Origin: Pontibacter korlensis
GTDB lineage: Bacteria; Bacteroidota; Bacteroidia; Cytophagales; Hymenobacteraceae
DNA: 64,000 nt
NCBI RefSeq assembly: GCF_000973725.1
Contig: NZ_CP009621.1
Coordinates: 4,705,001-4,769,000 of the forward strand
Direction: 5' to 3'
The translations under genes and the position numbers were made by a program. The notes beneath the pieces were generated by a model. It ran no database searches, was not told the origin of the DNA, and saw only the letters and a program-made list of their open reading frames with translations. Shown here piece after piece: positions 25,300 to 32,784 of this stretch. The stretch's first letter is position 1, and each line of letters opens with the position of its first letter.

Positions 25300-26511
25300 A
25301 TGAAGAATTTACTCTGTCAGAACCTGGGCGTCGATGTGAGCAAAGACGCCCTGGAGGTGGTCCTCTCCACCCTGGACATGGAGCGGCGGGTGAAGGTGAA
25401 AGCCTCCCGAAAATTCACCAACACCCCCACAGGCTTCAAGCAGCTGCAGCGCTGGCTGGAGGGCAAGCGCGCAGCGGACGTGGAGCTGCGCCTGCTCATG
25501 GAGGCCACGGGCGTGTACTACGAGCAGCTGGCCTGGTTCCTCTACCACGAGGGCTACCAGGTCTCGGTGGTGCTGCCCACCAAGGCCAAGCGCTACCTGC
25601 AGGCCCTGGGAAACAAGAGCAAGAACGACAGGATCGATGCCAGGGGCCTGGCGCAGATGGGCCTGGAGCAGCTCCTGGAGCTCTGGCAGCCCTTGTCGAA
25701 AAACATCTACCGGCTGCGCCTGCTGACCCGCCAGCTGGAGGACTTCTCCAACCAGCGCACCGTGTGCCTGAACCAGCTCCATGCCCTGCATCACGGTGCG
25801 CTGGTGGTCAAGCAGGTAGAGCGAAACCTCCAGAAGCTGGTCGGCACCCTGGACAAGAGCCTCCAGGAGCTGGAGGAGGCTATTGGGGAGCTGCTCTACC
25901 AGGATCCGCTGCTGGCTGAGCGGGTGGAGAAGATGCGCTCGGTCAAGGGGGTGGGGCTCAAGACGGTGGCCGTGCTCCTGGCCGAGACCAACGGCTTTGC
26001 CACCTTCGAGCGGCAGGGCCAGCTGGTCAGCTACGCCGGCTATGACGTGGTGGAGCACCAGTCGGGCCAGCGCTCGGGCAGAAGCAGAATATCAAAGAAA
26101 GGCAACGCCCACATCCGGCGGGCCATGCACCTGCCGGCCTTTACAGTAGTACGTTATAAAGAGCCTGTCTTTACTGCCCTCTACGAGCGGCTCGTGAAAA
26201 GGGGCAAGACCAAGATGCAGGCGTATGTGGCCGTGCAGCGCAAGCTGCTGATCCTGCTCTGGACGCTGTGGCGCAAGAATGAAGCCTATGATCCACGTTA
26301 TGGGCAGCAGCCAGCGGAACCCAAAAATAACATCCAAATCCAGGAGGCCGGAGCCTCTCTTTCAGGTGTCAGCGCAGCTGACAAAGACGCAATAACGCAG
26401 GAAACGCAGCCAGAAACAGCAGAAAAAGAAATAGCCCCAGCTCAGGCCAGGGCTACGCAAGATGAACTTCCAGTACCAGTCGGCCCGGGAGCTCTCTTTC
26501 AGGTAGAGTGA
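25300..26511 (+). CDS. IS110-family (DEDD) transposase
   Basis: 403 residues from the preferred ATG, of normal length. The N-terminal RuvC-like DEDD domain shows the first Asp in NLGVDVSKDALEV, Glu in LMEATGVYYE, and Asp residues in NKSKNDRIDARGLAQ. A helical linker follows, and then the Transposase_20 domain with VKGVGLKTVAVLLAE and the conserved Ser region SGQRSGRSRISKKGNAHIRR, which supplies the nucleophilic serine in this family. The C-terminal tail is low-complexity (QETQPETAEKEIAPAQ). An in-frame ATG 36 bases upstream is also possible. High G+C creates a 249-codon open frame on the opposite strand that is not a gene. It looks intact, so it could move the element and the deleted copy, if the latter still has functional ends. 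Confidence 0.9.
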   Translation: MKNLLCQNLGVDVSKDALEVVLSTLDMERRVKVKASRKFTNTPTGFKQLQRWLEGKRAADVELRLLMEATGVYYEQLAWFLYHEGYQVSVVLPTKAKRYLQALGNKSKNDRIDARGLAQMGLEQLLELWQPLSKNIYRLRLLTRQLEDFSNQRTVCLNQLHALHHGALVVKQVERNLQKLVGTLDKSLQELEEAIGELLYQDPLLAERVEKMRSVKGVGLKTVAVLLAETNGFATFERQGQLVSYAGYDVVEHQSGQRSGRSRISKKGNAHIRRAMHLPAFTVVRYKEPVFTALYERLVKRGKTKMQAYVAVQRKLLILLWTLWRKNEAYDPRYGQQPAEPKNNIQIQEAGASLSGVSAADKDAITQETQPETAEKEIAPAQARATQDELPVPVGPGALFQVE

Positions 26512-26745
26512 AGATAAGAAACAGGTAAGAAAAATGCAACAAAAATCCTTGACTTTGAAGACAGTACCTTGGGGCTTTAGCCAAGGGATGAATTTGGTTT
26601 TCTTTTTGAACCACTCGATGTGGTGCAGCATCCCTTCACTTTTGTTGGGTTCGATCTTACCCTATGTTCTACCGCCTGCACTTGCCGGCTGTTACCTTTG
26701 CTGCAGCAAACATGCCCTGCACCGGGCAAGGCGCCAAAAGCAGCC

Positions 26746-27886
26746 GTGAACCAGATCAAGACATACCGCTTCCGACTCAAACCCACCAGGGCGCAGGCAC
26801 AGGCTTTTGCGCAGTGGCTCGGCTCGTGCCGGTATGTCTACAACCTGTGTCTGGACTACAAGAGGCAACTCTACTCGAACCACCAGCTTTCCATCGGCAA
26901 GAACCAGATGCAGCAAGAACTTGCAGCCATTGCCAAGGAGGTCGGGTGGATTGGCTGTGTTCACTCACAAACTTTACAGGAAGTAACCGATAGGTTGTTC
27001 AAGTCCTACGAAGGCTTCTTCAAGCAGGGCAAGGGATTCCCCAGGTTCGCCAGGCGAGGCCAGTATCGCTCCTTCACCTACAAGCAGGGGGTGAAGCTGC
27101 ACCAGAACACAAGTACCGTACAACTGCCCAGGACAGGCAAGGTGAAATACCGCAAGTCACAGGATGTGCAGGGGGGTATCAAGACAGCCAGCGTTGTCAA
27201 GGAAGCCGATGGGTGGTATGTGACCCTGTGCTGTGAGGTGGAGATAGCACAGCTTCCACCAGTGACAAACGTGTTGGGGCTGGACATGGGTATCAAGTCC
27301 TTTGTGGTCACCTCAGACGGTTAGGTGGTGGATAATCCAAAGCACCTGTTCCGCTACCAATACCAGCTAAGGAAAGCACAGCGTTCGGTCAGCAGGAAGA
27401 AGAAAGATGGTAGTAACAGGCGCAAGGCTATTCAGAAGCTTGCCAGGCTGCACCTGAAAGTCAGGAATACACGTAAGGATTTCCACCACAAGTTGACAAC
27501 TCAACTCATTCGCGAAAGCCAAGCGATTGTTGTTGAGAACCTGCAAGTGCAGCATATGCTCAAGAACCATAAGCTTGCTAAATCAATATCGGACGCGGGA
27601 TGGTATCAGTTCGTGCAGATGTTAGCCTACAAGTCCAAATGGTATGGTCGGGAGTTTCATAGAGTAGCCCCCAACCATACTTCTCAGGACTGCTGGGTAT
27701 GTGGTTGGCGTAACACCGACCTGCAGCTATCAGACAGGTATTGGACCCAGAGCTAACGGACACGTCCTGGGCAGGGATGTGAACGCAGCTAGTAATATAA
27801 GAAATAAGGCGGTCGGGCAGACCGTTTCAGCTTGGGAGATATACGGTCGCAGTAGCCAGGTAGCCCAGGAATCCAACCTGCTTTAG
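26746..27886 (+). pseudogene. tnpB: TnpB (IS200/IS605 OrfB family RNA-guided nuclease), inactivated
   Basis: The frame starts at a GTG with NQIKTYRFRLKPTRAQ, the standard TnpB N-terminus. RuvC-I Asp is in VLGLDMGIKSFVV and RuvC-II Glu in AIVVENLQVQHM. A TAG at 27322-27324 interrupts the frame after VTSDG; reading continues in the same frame as VVDNPKHLF. The zinc-finger begins correctly (DCWVCGW), but a small deletion near 27745 shifts the frame, removes the second Cys pair and puts RuvC-III (GRDVNAASNI) out of frame. Intact family members make an omega-RNA-guided DNA nuclease. This copy cannot, and no tnpA is present, so it relies on others for excision and insertion. Confidence 0.88.
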
Positions 27887-27901
27887 CGGGGGGAATGTCA
27901 A
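27776..27901 (+). other. tnpB 3' end and element right end, candidate omega-RNA scaffold
   Basis: The last about 125 bases, from GCAGCTAGTAATATAAG to AATGTCAA, are almost identical in the deleted copy (8114-8240, inverted), although that copy has no other tnpB sequence. In TnpB systems the guide RNA is transcribed across the 3' end of tnpB and the right end, and the guide is the flanking DNA. If that holds here, the guide would begin after TGTCAA: TCCCGTGACGG at this locus and ATAGCTCTATA at the other. A right-end hairpin around GCTTTAGC is visible. Role is inferred from position and conservation. Confidence 0.45.
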
Positions 27902-28488
27902 TCCCGTGACGGATTGATCATGATATGAGCGCCATGTGTGCCTGGATGCATGATCCAGGGCATGGGCGGAGCATCTGGCTTAAGTGGCAGCCCTGTACTC
28001 TCGGAGGTAGCGTACGGGATGTATACAACATACCTCAGGTAGCCGTTCTTTACATCACCAGTCGCAGCATTGAATTCGTCAGCTGAGGCAGTGTATACAA
28101 ATAAGGTAGACGGCTGCTTGGGCATACGCAGTTTTCCGCTCTTCACCTCCTCTTCTCTTGTATCAAAAATTTCTTTTGCACTTTTACCTGCTTTTCTCAG
28201 CTCCCGGCCTCGCGCCATAAATGGCTCCAACTCTTTGTGGTAGCACGAAACAGACAGGCCCTCCTGAGCAGGATCATCAGCAAGGCATACTAATTCATTC
28301 GTTCCCTTCCGTAACTCTACCACTTTTCCCTGCTGGTTATACCCATACACTGTTGCACTATCTCGCTTTTCTGCCGGAGCCGCCAGAACAGCAGCCTTAA
28401 TTTGTGACTCCGGAGAAGGAACCTGCCCTTGAGCAAAACTACCAAATGCTATCAAGCTAAAAGAAAGGAAAGTAAATATCTTCTTCAT
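27898..28488 (-). CDS. Secreted protein of unknown function
   Basis: A 196-residue protein with signal peptide MKKIFTFLSFSLIAFGSFAQ. The mature part has two Cys residues that could pair (LVCLADD and SVSCYHK), a charged helical stretch around ARGRELRKAGKSAKEIFDTR, and a C-terminal region YLRYVVYIPYATSESTGLPL ending APPMPWIMHPGTHGAHIMI. I do not recognise a named domain. The stop codon TGA is formed by the right-end bases of the tnpB element, so the native C-terminus may have been longer or different. It is the last gene before the composite and is transcribed towards it. Confidence 0.7.
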   Translation of the reverse strand: MKKIFTFLSFSLIAFGSFAQGQVPSPESQIKAAVLAAPAEKRDSATVYGYNQQGKVVELRKGTNELVCLADDPAQEGLSVSCYHKELEPFMARGRELRKAGKSAKEIFDTREEEVKSGKLRMPKQPSTLFVYTASADEFNAATGDVKNGYLRYVVYIPYATSESTGLPLKPDAPPMPWIMHPGTHGAHIMINPSRD

Positions 28489-28601
28489 GCCGTTAAGAGT
28501 AAAGTTGATACATCCTGTCAGAATATATTTACTTAACGTGCTTGGTTAATTAAGGATGAACTTTATTCGAAAAAAGGTATAGTATGGGCACTGGAAAAGT
28601 A

Positions 28602-29432
28602 CTACTCCATAACTGTATCAAACAAGCTGGTTTGCTTGCCTATACTTGCAACTACCTTAGATGGACTGCTACTAATCGTAAAAACCGGCGTCTCTTCGAA
28701 GCGAGAGGCAACTACTACTTCTGTACCATCAGCATGAAGGGTAAAGAGCTCCTTCACCAGGTTGGGGCAGTTATTGTCTTTAGAAAGGTGTGAAAGAAGC
28801 ACATGACTCATAAAGGATGGTTTATACCCTGTAAAGAGCGACAGCGCCTGCCTGTTTGATAAGTGTCCTTTACCTCCCCGGATGCGGTTCTTCAGGTAAT
28901 ATGGATAATGTCCTTTCTCCAGCATGCCCTCATCGTAGTTTGCCTCCAGAAAGACGGCATGGCATTGCTGAAAATGCTCTATCAACTGGTCGCAGGGATA
29001 GCCTATGTCTGTAAACACGCCAATTTTTACATTATTGCCTGTTACAACAAAGCTATGCGGATCACGGGCATCGTGTAGCTTCGGGAAGGCAATTACACTC
29101 AACTTCCCTACCTGTATAGGCTCATGTGCCTGAAAGTGCAGCACCTGCACCCCTGTAAAATCCAAACGTGCATTATGAAGCGTACCCGAAGTGATGTACA
29201 CAGGTAGCTTATACTTTCGGGCCAATACCGGAATACCACGGATGTGGTCAGAGTGCTCATGCGAAACAAAGATTGCCTTCACCTTGCTCATGGAAAGCCC
29301 TAAACGCTTCATCCGCTTTTCAGTTTCGCGGCAGGAAATACCAGCATCCACAAGCACCGCCTCGCGCTCGTTAGCTATATAATAGCAGTTACCATTGCTT
29401 CCTGAATTTAATGACGTGATGGACAGTTGCAT
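28602..29432 (-). CDS. MBL-fold metallo-hydrolase of the WalJ/YycJ type
   Basis: 277 residues from the preferred ATG. The start MQLSITSLNSGSNGNCYYI and the metal-binding motif FVSHEHSDHIRGI are the signatures of the YycJ/WalJ branch of the metallo-beta-lactamase fold. A later His is in HDARDPHSFV, an Asp/Glu pair is in FLEANYDEGML and a His is in HVLLSHLSKDN. Relatives are dsDNA exonucleases or phosphodiesterases tied to DNA metabolism and cell-wall signalling in Firmicutes; the substrate in Bacteroidota is less well known. Cytoplasmic, no signal peptide. The longer open frame adds seven residues (MWLLCNS) that are not family-like. It is divergent from the 340-codon gene on its right. Confidence 0.87.
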   Translation of the reverse strand: MQLSITSLNSGSNGNCYYIANEREAVLVDAGISCRETEKRMKRLGLSMSKVKAIFVSHEHSDHIRGIPVLARKYKLPVYITSGTLHNARLDFTGVQVLHFQAHEPIQVGKLSVIAFPKLHDARDPHSFVVTGNNVKIGVFTDIGYPCDQLIEHFQQCHAVFLEANYDEGMLEKGHYPYYLKNRIRGGKGHLSNRQALSLFTGYKPSFMSHVLLSHLSKDNNCPNLVKELFTLHADGTEVVVASRFEETPVFTISSSPSKVVASIGKQTSLFDTVME

Positions 29433-29622
29433 AGAGTTACAAAGTAACCACAATTTCTGCTGTTATTCAACCTGTGTTACTGTATAAGTTCTACTCTGCT
29501 CTCTTCTGCGGAAATTTTTAGCAACTCGTAGCCAAACAAAGAGCACCTGACCGTGTTAAGCTCCAATAAACAGCCACAGCAGCACCATAAAGGCCGTTTT
29601 TCGTAACTCGCTGTAGCTTGTG

Positions 29623-29630
29623 TATCTTTG
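29623..29630 (+). promoter_or_regulatory. -7 element that fixes the start of the next gene
   Basis: TATCTTTG matches TAnnTTTG. The longest open frame begins (with TTG) at 29628, inside this box, so translation must start further downstream at the ATG at 29652, about 15 bases after the likely transcription start. Confidence 0.5.
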
Positions 29631-29651
29631 TATTCAGAATTGACACAGCTT

Positions 29652-30650
29652 ATGATTGATCTTACTCTATACGACCCGTTCGAGAAAATGCAGTTCACTG
29701 ATACTAACTGCTTCTTGTGCGGCACCATTATTACCCAAGAACACCGCGCTCCTGTATTTGCAGACTGGCTGCAACAAAAGTATAACCTGAAGAATAAAGA
29801 GCTGTTGATGCTCGATAAGAGCGTAACCACTTTCGGGCAGCTAACTTTACCTTGCTGCGACCGTTGCCATACACACTACCTGCTGCCATTGGAGGCGGAG
29901 GTGGAGCAAGCTGCTGCAAATGGGATAGAAGGCATGCAAGCTCTCCCGCCACAGCGGCTTTTCCAATGGATAGGCAAGATGTACTACGGCTCGCTGGTTA
30001 CTGAGCTTATTAAAGAAGCGGATCCGCTGGTAATGCCCGAGTATGCGGTTAGCGAGGATCCCAAGATGCTAGGGAAATTCCGCGCCTTCTTCCAGGTGCT
30101 GCAGTCGCTGCGGGTGCCAATGGAGTTCGACGGATTTTTACCGAGCTCGCTTTTTCTGCTCCAGGTTAGCCCAACAGAAGACGAGCTTCCGTTTGAGTAC
30201 CAGGACGAGCTGACAACTATGGCTTTTAGCATTAAGCTTGGGCCTGTAGCTGTAGTGTGTACTTTATTAGACAATGCAATTATACGGAAGGCGTTCGGCA
30301 GGCTATACCAGGTAACAGAAGGAAAAGAATTGCACCCTATACAGCTGGCGGAGTTTAAGGCACGTGTTTTCTACGCCGCTTATATTTTCAATGTAGTACC
30401 GGAATATTTTATCCGTCCTATCAAACCGGAAGACGACCACCTGGTGCTGGATACGCTTATTGATGATGTGACGAACGAAATATTTAACCCTTGGGAAATG
30501 ACGGCTTACGCACACATGTTGGAGGAGATGCTGAAGCCTTGGGGCATTCGGGAGCACCAAATCCTACAGACACCACAACAGCCTATCAGCTTCCTGCTCG
30601 ACGAACAAAATCAGTTTAAGCCAATGGAGCGCTTTACCAAACTGGTATAA
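29652..30650 (+). CDS. Conserved-looking protein with two Cys pairs, function unknown
   Basis: 332 residues. The N-terminal part has NCFLCGTII (C-x-x-C) and, about 60 residues later, LPCCDRCHTHYLLPLE, which together look like a four-Cys zinc site near the front of the protein. The remainder is mixed alpha/beta with no signal peptide or membrane segment, including DELPFEYQDELTTMAFSIKL and a C-terminal helical region. I do not recognise a family. The Cys arrangement recalls the start of HNH-type or RNA-binding proteins but no catalytic motif follows. The gene has its own promoter box and a strong terminator, so it is a single-gene unit, divergent from the WalJ-like gene. Confidence 0.75.
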   Translation: MIDLTLYDPFEKMQFTDTNCFLCGTIITQEHRAPVFADWLQQKYNLKNKELLMLDKSVTTFGQLTLPCCDRCHTHYLLPLEAEVEQAAANGIEGMQALPPQRLFQWIGKMYYGSLVTELIKEADPLVMPEYAVSEDPKMLGKFRAFFQVLQSLRVPMEFDGFLPSSLFLLQVSPTEDELPFEYQDELTTMAFSIKLGPVAVVCTLLDNAIIRKAFGRLYQVTEGKELHPIQLAEFKARVFYAAYIFNVVPEYFIRPIKPEDDHLVLDTLIDDVTNEIFNPWEMTAYAHMLEEMLKPWGIREHQILQTPQQPISFLLDEQNQFKPMERFTKLV

Positions 30651-30665
30651 GAACTTAGGAAGTAT

Positions 30666-30711
30666 AAAAAAAGCGGCGACACCATCCATACAGTGGTGCC
30701 GCCGCTTTTTT
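30666..30711. terminator. Bidirectional terminator
   Basis: AAAAAAGCGGCG-ACACCA pairs with TGGTGCCGCCGCTTTTTT (one mismatch). It has A- and T-runs on both sides and lies between convergent genes. Confidence 0.85.
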
Positions 30712-30723
30712 ATTTATTAACTT

Positions 30724-31440
30724 CTACTCTATAATAAAACTTACATCTACAGTAGAGGAAATAACCAGCTCGCCTCCTGAAATAGTTGGTCCACCGGCAG
30801 CATCGTAAGCAGCTGACTCCATCATAGCTACTTTATACATAGGTCTAGGTCCTCCCCCATTGCCAGAACTCTCATTGATAGCATATACACGGCCTATTTT
30901 AGCACCTAATTCTGAAGTGAGTGAGTTAGCCTTCTCCTTTGCGTTTGCCACTGCCTTTTTCCGGGCCTCTGCTTTATACTTTTCTACATCCGACACCTGG
31001 AACTGTATACCGTTAACATGGTTTGCTCCTACCTGGTATAGCCCTGATAGCAGCTCATCAAATTTGTCCAGCTTCTTAACGATAACTGTCATGTTTTTCT
31101 GGGCAACATAAAAGTCAGGTGCAGTACGGCCGTACTCTCCGCTGTTATAAATCGGGTTAAGGGTGACGTAAGAAGTTTGGATATGTTTGGCATCCACCCC
31201 TTGCTTCTTAAGATAACTGATAATGGCAGCAGCTTTGCTGTCCGTTTCTTTTCGAGCTTCGTTCAGTGTTTTCGCGCGGGTTTCAACTCCTAAATTCACT
31301 ACCACCTCATTAGGCTGCACACGCACCTCACCGATGCCGCTTACACTTACCAAGGGTGGTAGGGCCTGTCCTTGCTGTGCCTGCACACTGAAGGCGGCCA
31401 TGATAAACATGATAAACAGCACCAGATTCGTCTTCCTCAT
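30724..31440 (-). CDS. SIMPL-domain (DUF541) exported protein
   Basis: About 238 residues with signal peptide MRKTNLVLFIMFIMAAFSVQAQ. The mature part is a SIMPL domain: VSGIGEVRVQPNEVVVNLGV near the start, then ARKETDSKAAAIISYLKKQG, IQTSYVTLNPIY, and the central YKAEARKKAVANAKEKANSL. Relatives form periplasmic oligomers linked to stress tolerance or, in animals, IRAK signalling complexes; the biochemical role is not defined. Length is typical. The open frame can start nine codons earlier, but the signal peptide fits the inner ATG. Single gene, convergent with the Cys-pair protein across a shared terminator. Confidence 0.88.
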   Translation of the reverse strand: MRKTNLVLFIMFIMAAFSVQAQQGQALPPLVSVSGIGEVRVQPNEVVVNLGVETRAKTLNEARKETDSKAAAIISYLKKQGVDAKHIQTSYVTLNPIYNSGEYGRTAPDFYVAQKNMTVIVKKLDKFDELLSGLYQVGANHVNGIQFQVSDVEKYKAEARKKAVANAKEKANSLTSELGAKIGRVYAINESSGNGGGPRPMYKVAMMESAAYDAAGGPTISGGELVISSTVDVSFIIE

Positions 31441-31540
31441 AGTTTTAGTTTTAACATTCATACTCAAAGTTATTACTTATATAGCAAACGGCTATATAGT
31501 CCTTAATACAAACCTTGTGCCACAAGTGTGGCCAGAAACA

Positions 31541-31574
31541 AAAAACCCTTAACCAACTTAGGCTAAGGGCTTTT
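31541..31574 (-). terminator. Terminator after the 110-residue protein gene
   Basis: On the minus strand, AAAAGCCCTTAGCC pairs with GGTTAAGGGTTTTT (two G-T pairs), six-base loop, T-run. It lies 21 bases beyond the stop. Confidence 0.75.
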
Positions 31575-31594
31575 ATCTAATTCAAGAAACAGGA

Positions 31595-31927
31595 TTAAGC
31601 TTCCTCATATTCATACTCCTCATCAGAGGAGTAACGCGAAACAAGTATAGCTCCTATAGTCAGAGCTCCTGCAGCTAAAATAAGTTGTGTAGTGGTAAAG
31701 CGACGGCTAGCTTTCAAAATGATGTGTCCCATATCCTGCATCAGGTCAGGCAGCTTTTCGTGGCGGCCTTGGAATACATGCATAGCAGACTCTACCGTTC
31801 TGGACATATCATGCGGATGCAGCATAGAAAGCACATTTCCACCTTCCTGTTTTTTCTGAGAGCTCTTCTGCTCGTTTCCTGTATTGCTATTGTTATTGTT
31901 CTGGTTTTGAGAAGTGTTGTTTTCCAT
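31595..31927 (-). CDS. Small protein with polar N-terminus and one C-terminal membrane helix
   Basis: 110 residues. The first 30 are almost entirely Asn, Gln, Ser and Lys (low complexity). The middle is amphipathic (VESAMHVFQGRHEKLPDLMQ). Residues about 80-98 form a single hydrophobic segment, QLILAAGALTIGAILVSRY, and the tail is acidic (SSDEEYEYEEA). This is the layout of a tail-anchored or small inner-membrane protein. I do not recognise a family. It has its own terminator and is followed in the same direction by SIMPL. Confidence 0.6.
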   Translation of the reverse strand: MENNTSQNQNNNNSNTGNEQKSSQKKQEGGNVLSMLHPHDMSRTVESAMHVFQGRHEKLPDLMQDMGHIILKASRRFTTTQLILAAGALTIGAILVSRYSSDEEYEYEEA

Positions 31928-31995
31928 AGTTTCAACTATTGTTTTTAGATTAATATAGAATTATACGGGGTAGAGGCCAAAAGTGTATCTTTGTA

Positions 31996-32271
31996 CTAGT
32001 GCAGAGGTCTGCCACCATGCTGCACCATCAACTCGTCCATACGCGCCTGCAGCGTGTTTTCGCTTACCATCATACTAGCAGGAAAGCCTACCTGCAGGTC
32101 ATCCAGCCTGAGCACTTGTGCCTCGGGGTTATAGTCATACTTGCCCGATACACCTTTCTCGCTGAAGCTGCCATTGTTAGAGCTTAATGTAATGCCGTAC
32201 GTCTGCAGCTTGCTTTTAAGCTGGTCGAACGCCTCTGGTTTTATGCCTTCATATTGTAAGTTCTTAGCCAT
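31996..32271 (-). CDS. Small protein of unknown function
   Basis: 91 residues, soluble, no signal peptide. An amphipathic helix (PEAFDQLKSKLQTYG) is followed by beta-type strands (SGKYDYNPEAQVLRLDDLQV) and a final helix (SENTLQARMDELMVQH). Codon use and composition are like the neighbours, so it is probably real. The fold resembles small stress or polyester-binding-like proteins, but I cannot name a family. Confidence 0.55.
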   Translation of the reverse strand: MAKNLQYEGIKPEAFDQLKSKLQTYGITLSSNNGSFSEKGVSGKYDYNPEAQVLRLDDLQVGFPASMMVSENTLQARMDELMVQHGGRPLH

Positions 32272-32423
32272 TCCTGATGTTTTTTCTGTTGATGTAATAG
32301 GTTTATACTAACGCAAGAAGAGTCTATTTGTTAGATTTTGCAATTCGCTATAATTGTAGCAAATTTTTCTTTCTGAAAATCAAGCACATCCTTTCCATAC
32401 CAAAAAAGTTTTCTGACAGGGCA

Positions 32424-32453
32424 TTGCAGTATCAAAAACACCCGCTATATTTG
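32424..32453 (+). promoter_or_regulatory. Promoter of the tRNA-Glu gene
   Basis: TTG at 32424 and TATATTTG at 32446-32453 are 19 bases apart, a perfect Bacteroidota housekeeping promoter. It lies 17 bases before the tRNA 5' end. Confidence 0.8.
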
Positions 32454-32470
32454 CATCACAATAAACGAAC

Positions 32471-32542
32471 GGCCCGTTCGTCTAGGGGTTAGGACGCCAG
32501 ATTTTCATTCTGGTAACAGGGGTTCGATTCCCCTACGGGCTA
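32471..32542 (+). tRNA. tRNA-Glu (anticodon TTC)
   Basis: A 72-base cloverleaf. The acceptor stem GGCCCGT pairs with ACGGGCT, and the discriminator is A. The D-arm carries TAGGGGTTAGG, the anticodon stem is CCAGA/TCTGG with loop TTTTCAT (anticodon TTC at 32504-32506), and the T-arm is GGGGTTCGATTCCCC. CCA is not encoded. A promoter and a terminator flank it, so it is a single-gene unit. Confidence 0.96.
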
Positions 32543-32546
32543 CTCG

Positions 32547-32579
32547 AAAGGCCTCCAGTATAAACTGGAGGCCTTTTTT
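32547..32579 (+). terminator. Terminator after tRNA-Glu
   Basis: AAAGGCCTCCAGT and its complement, four-base loop, followed by six T residues. Confidence 0.9.
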
Positions 32580-32784
32580 CTTTTGCTTCGGACACTAAAG
32601 CTAATATCCTCGCGCCTGTCAATTTTCTATTCATACCTTAAGCGCCCTTCAAAACTTCGTTTGTTGAGACAGCTTATTCAGGCTAGACAGGGGTTGTTTG
32701 AATTTTGGTCGTCTATGTGGTGTCTATGCGAACTGTTAGTTCTCGAGGTTTTTCGGTGCTGAGAGAAACAATTGACATGGGGTG

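Larger units (their letters stand above)
25034..27901 (+). mobile_element. Composite of an IS110-family element and a tnpB (IS200/IS605-type) element
   Basis: A 2.87-kb unit whose outer limits are set by comparison with the deleted copy at 8114-8625: AAATGCC at the left and AATGTCAA at the right are the last shared bases. The left part is an IS110-family element with a 230-base noncoding left end and one transposase gene. The right part is a tnpB element without tnpA. The two parts are head to tail, separated by about 230 bases. That the short copy has the left end of one and the right end of the other, in the same relative order, shows that they have existed and spread as one unit or were copied together. 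The IS110 gene is much richer in G+C than the flanking genes. Confidence 0.85.

Noticed and set aside
25309..26058. 249-codon open frame antisense to the IS110 transposase
   Set aside because: It exists only because of the high G+C of the transposase gene; its translation is low-complexity Leu, Gln, His and Val with no domain.
32471..32542. tRNA-Glu as an integration site for an island
   Set aside because: I found no repeat of the tRNA 3' end downstream and no integrase in the window.
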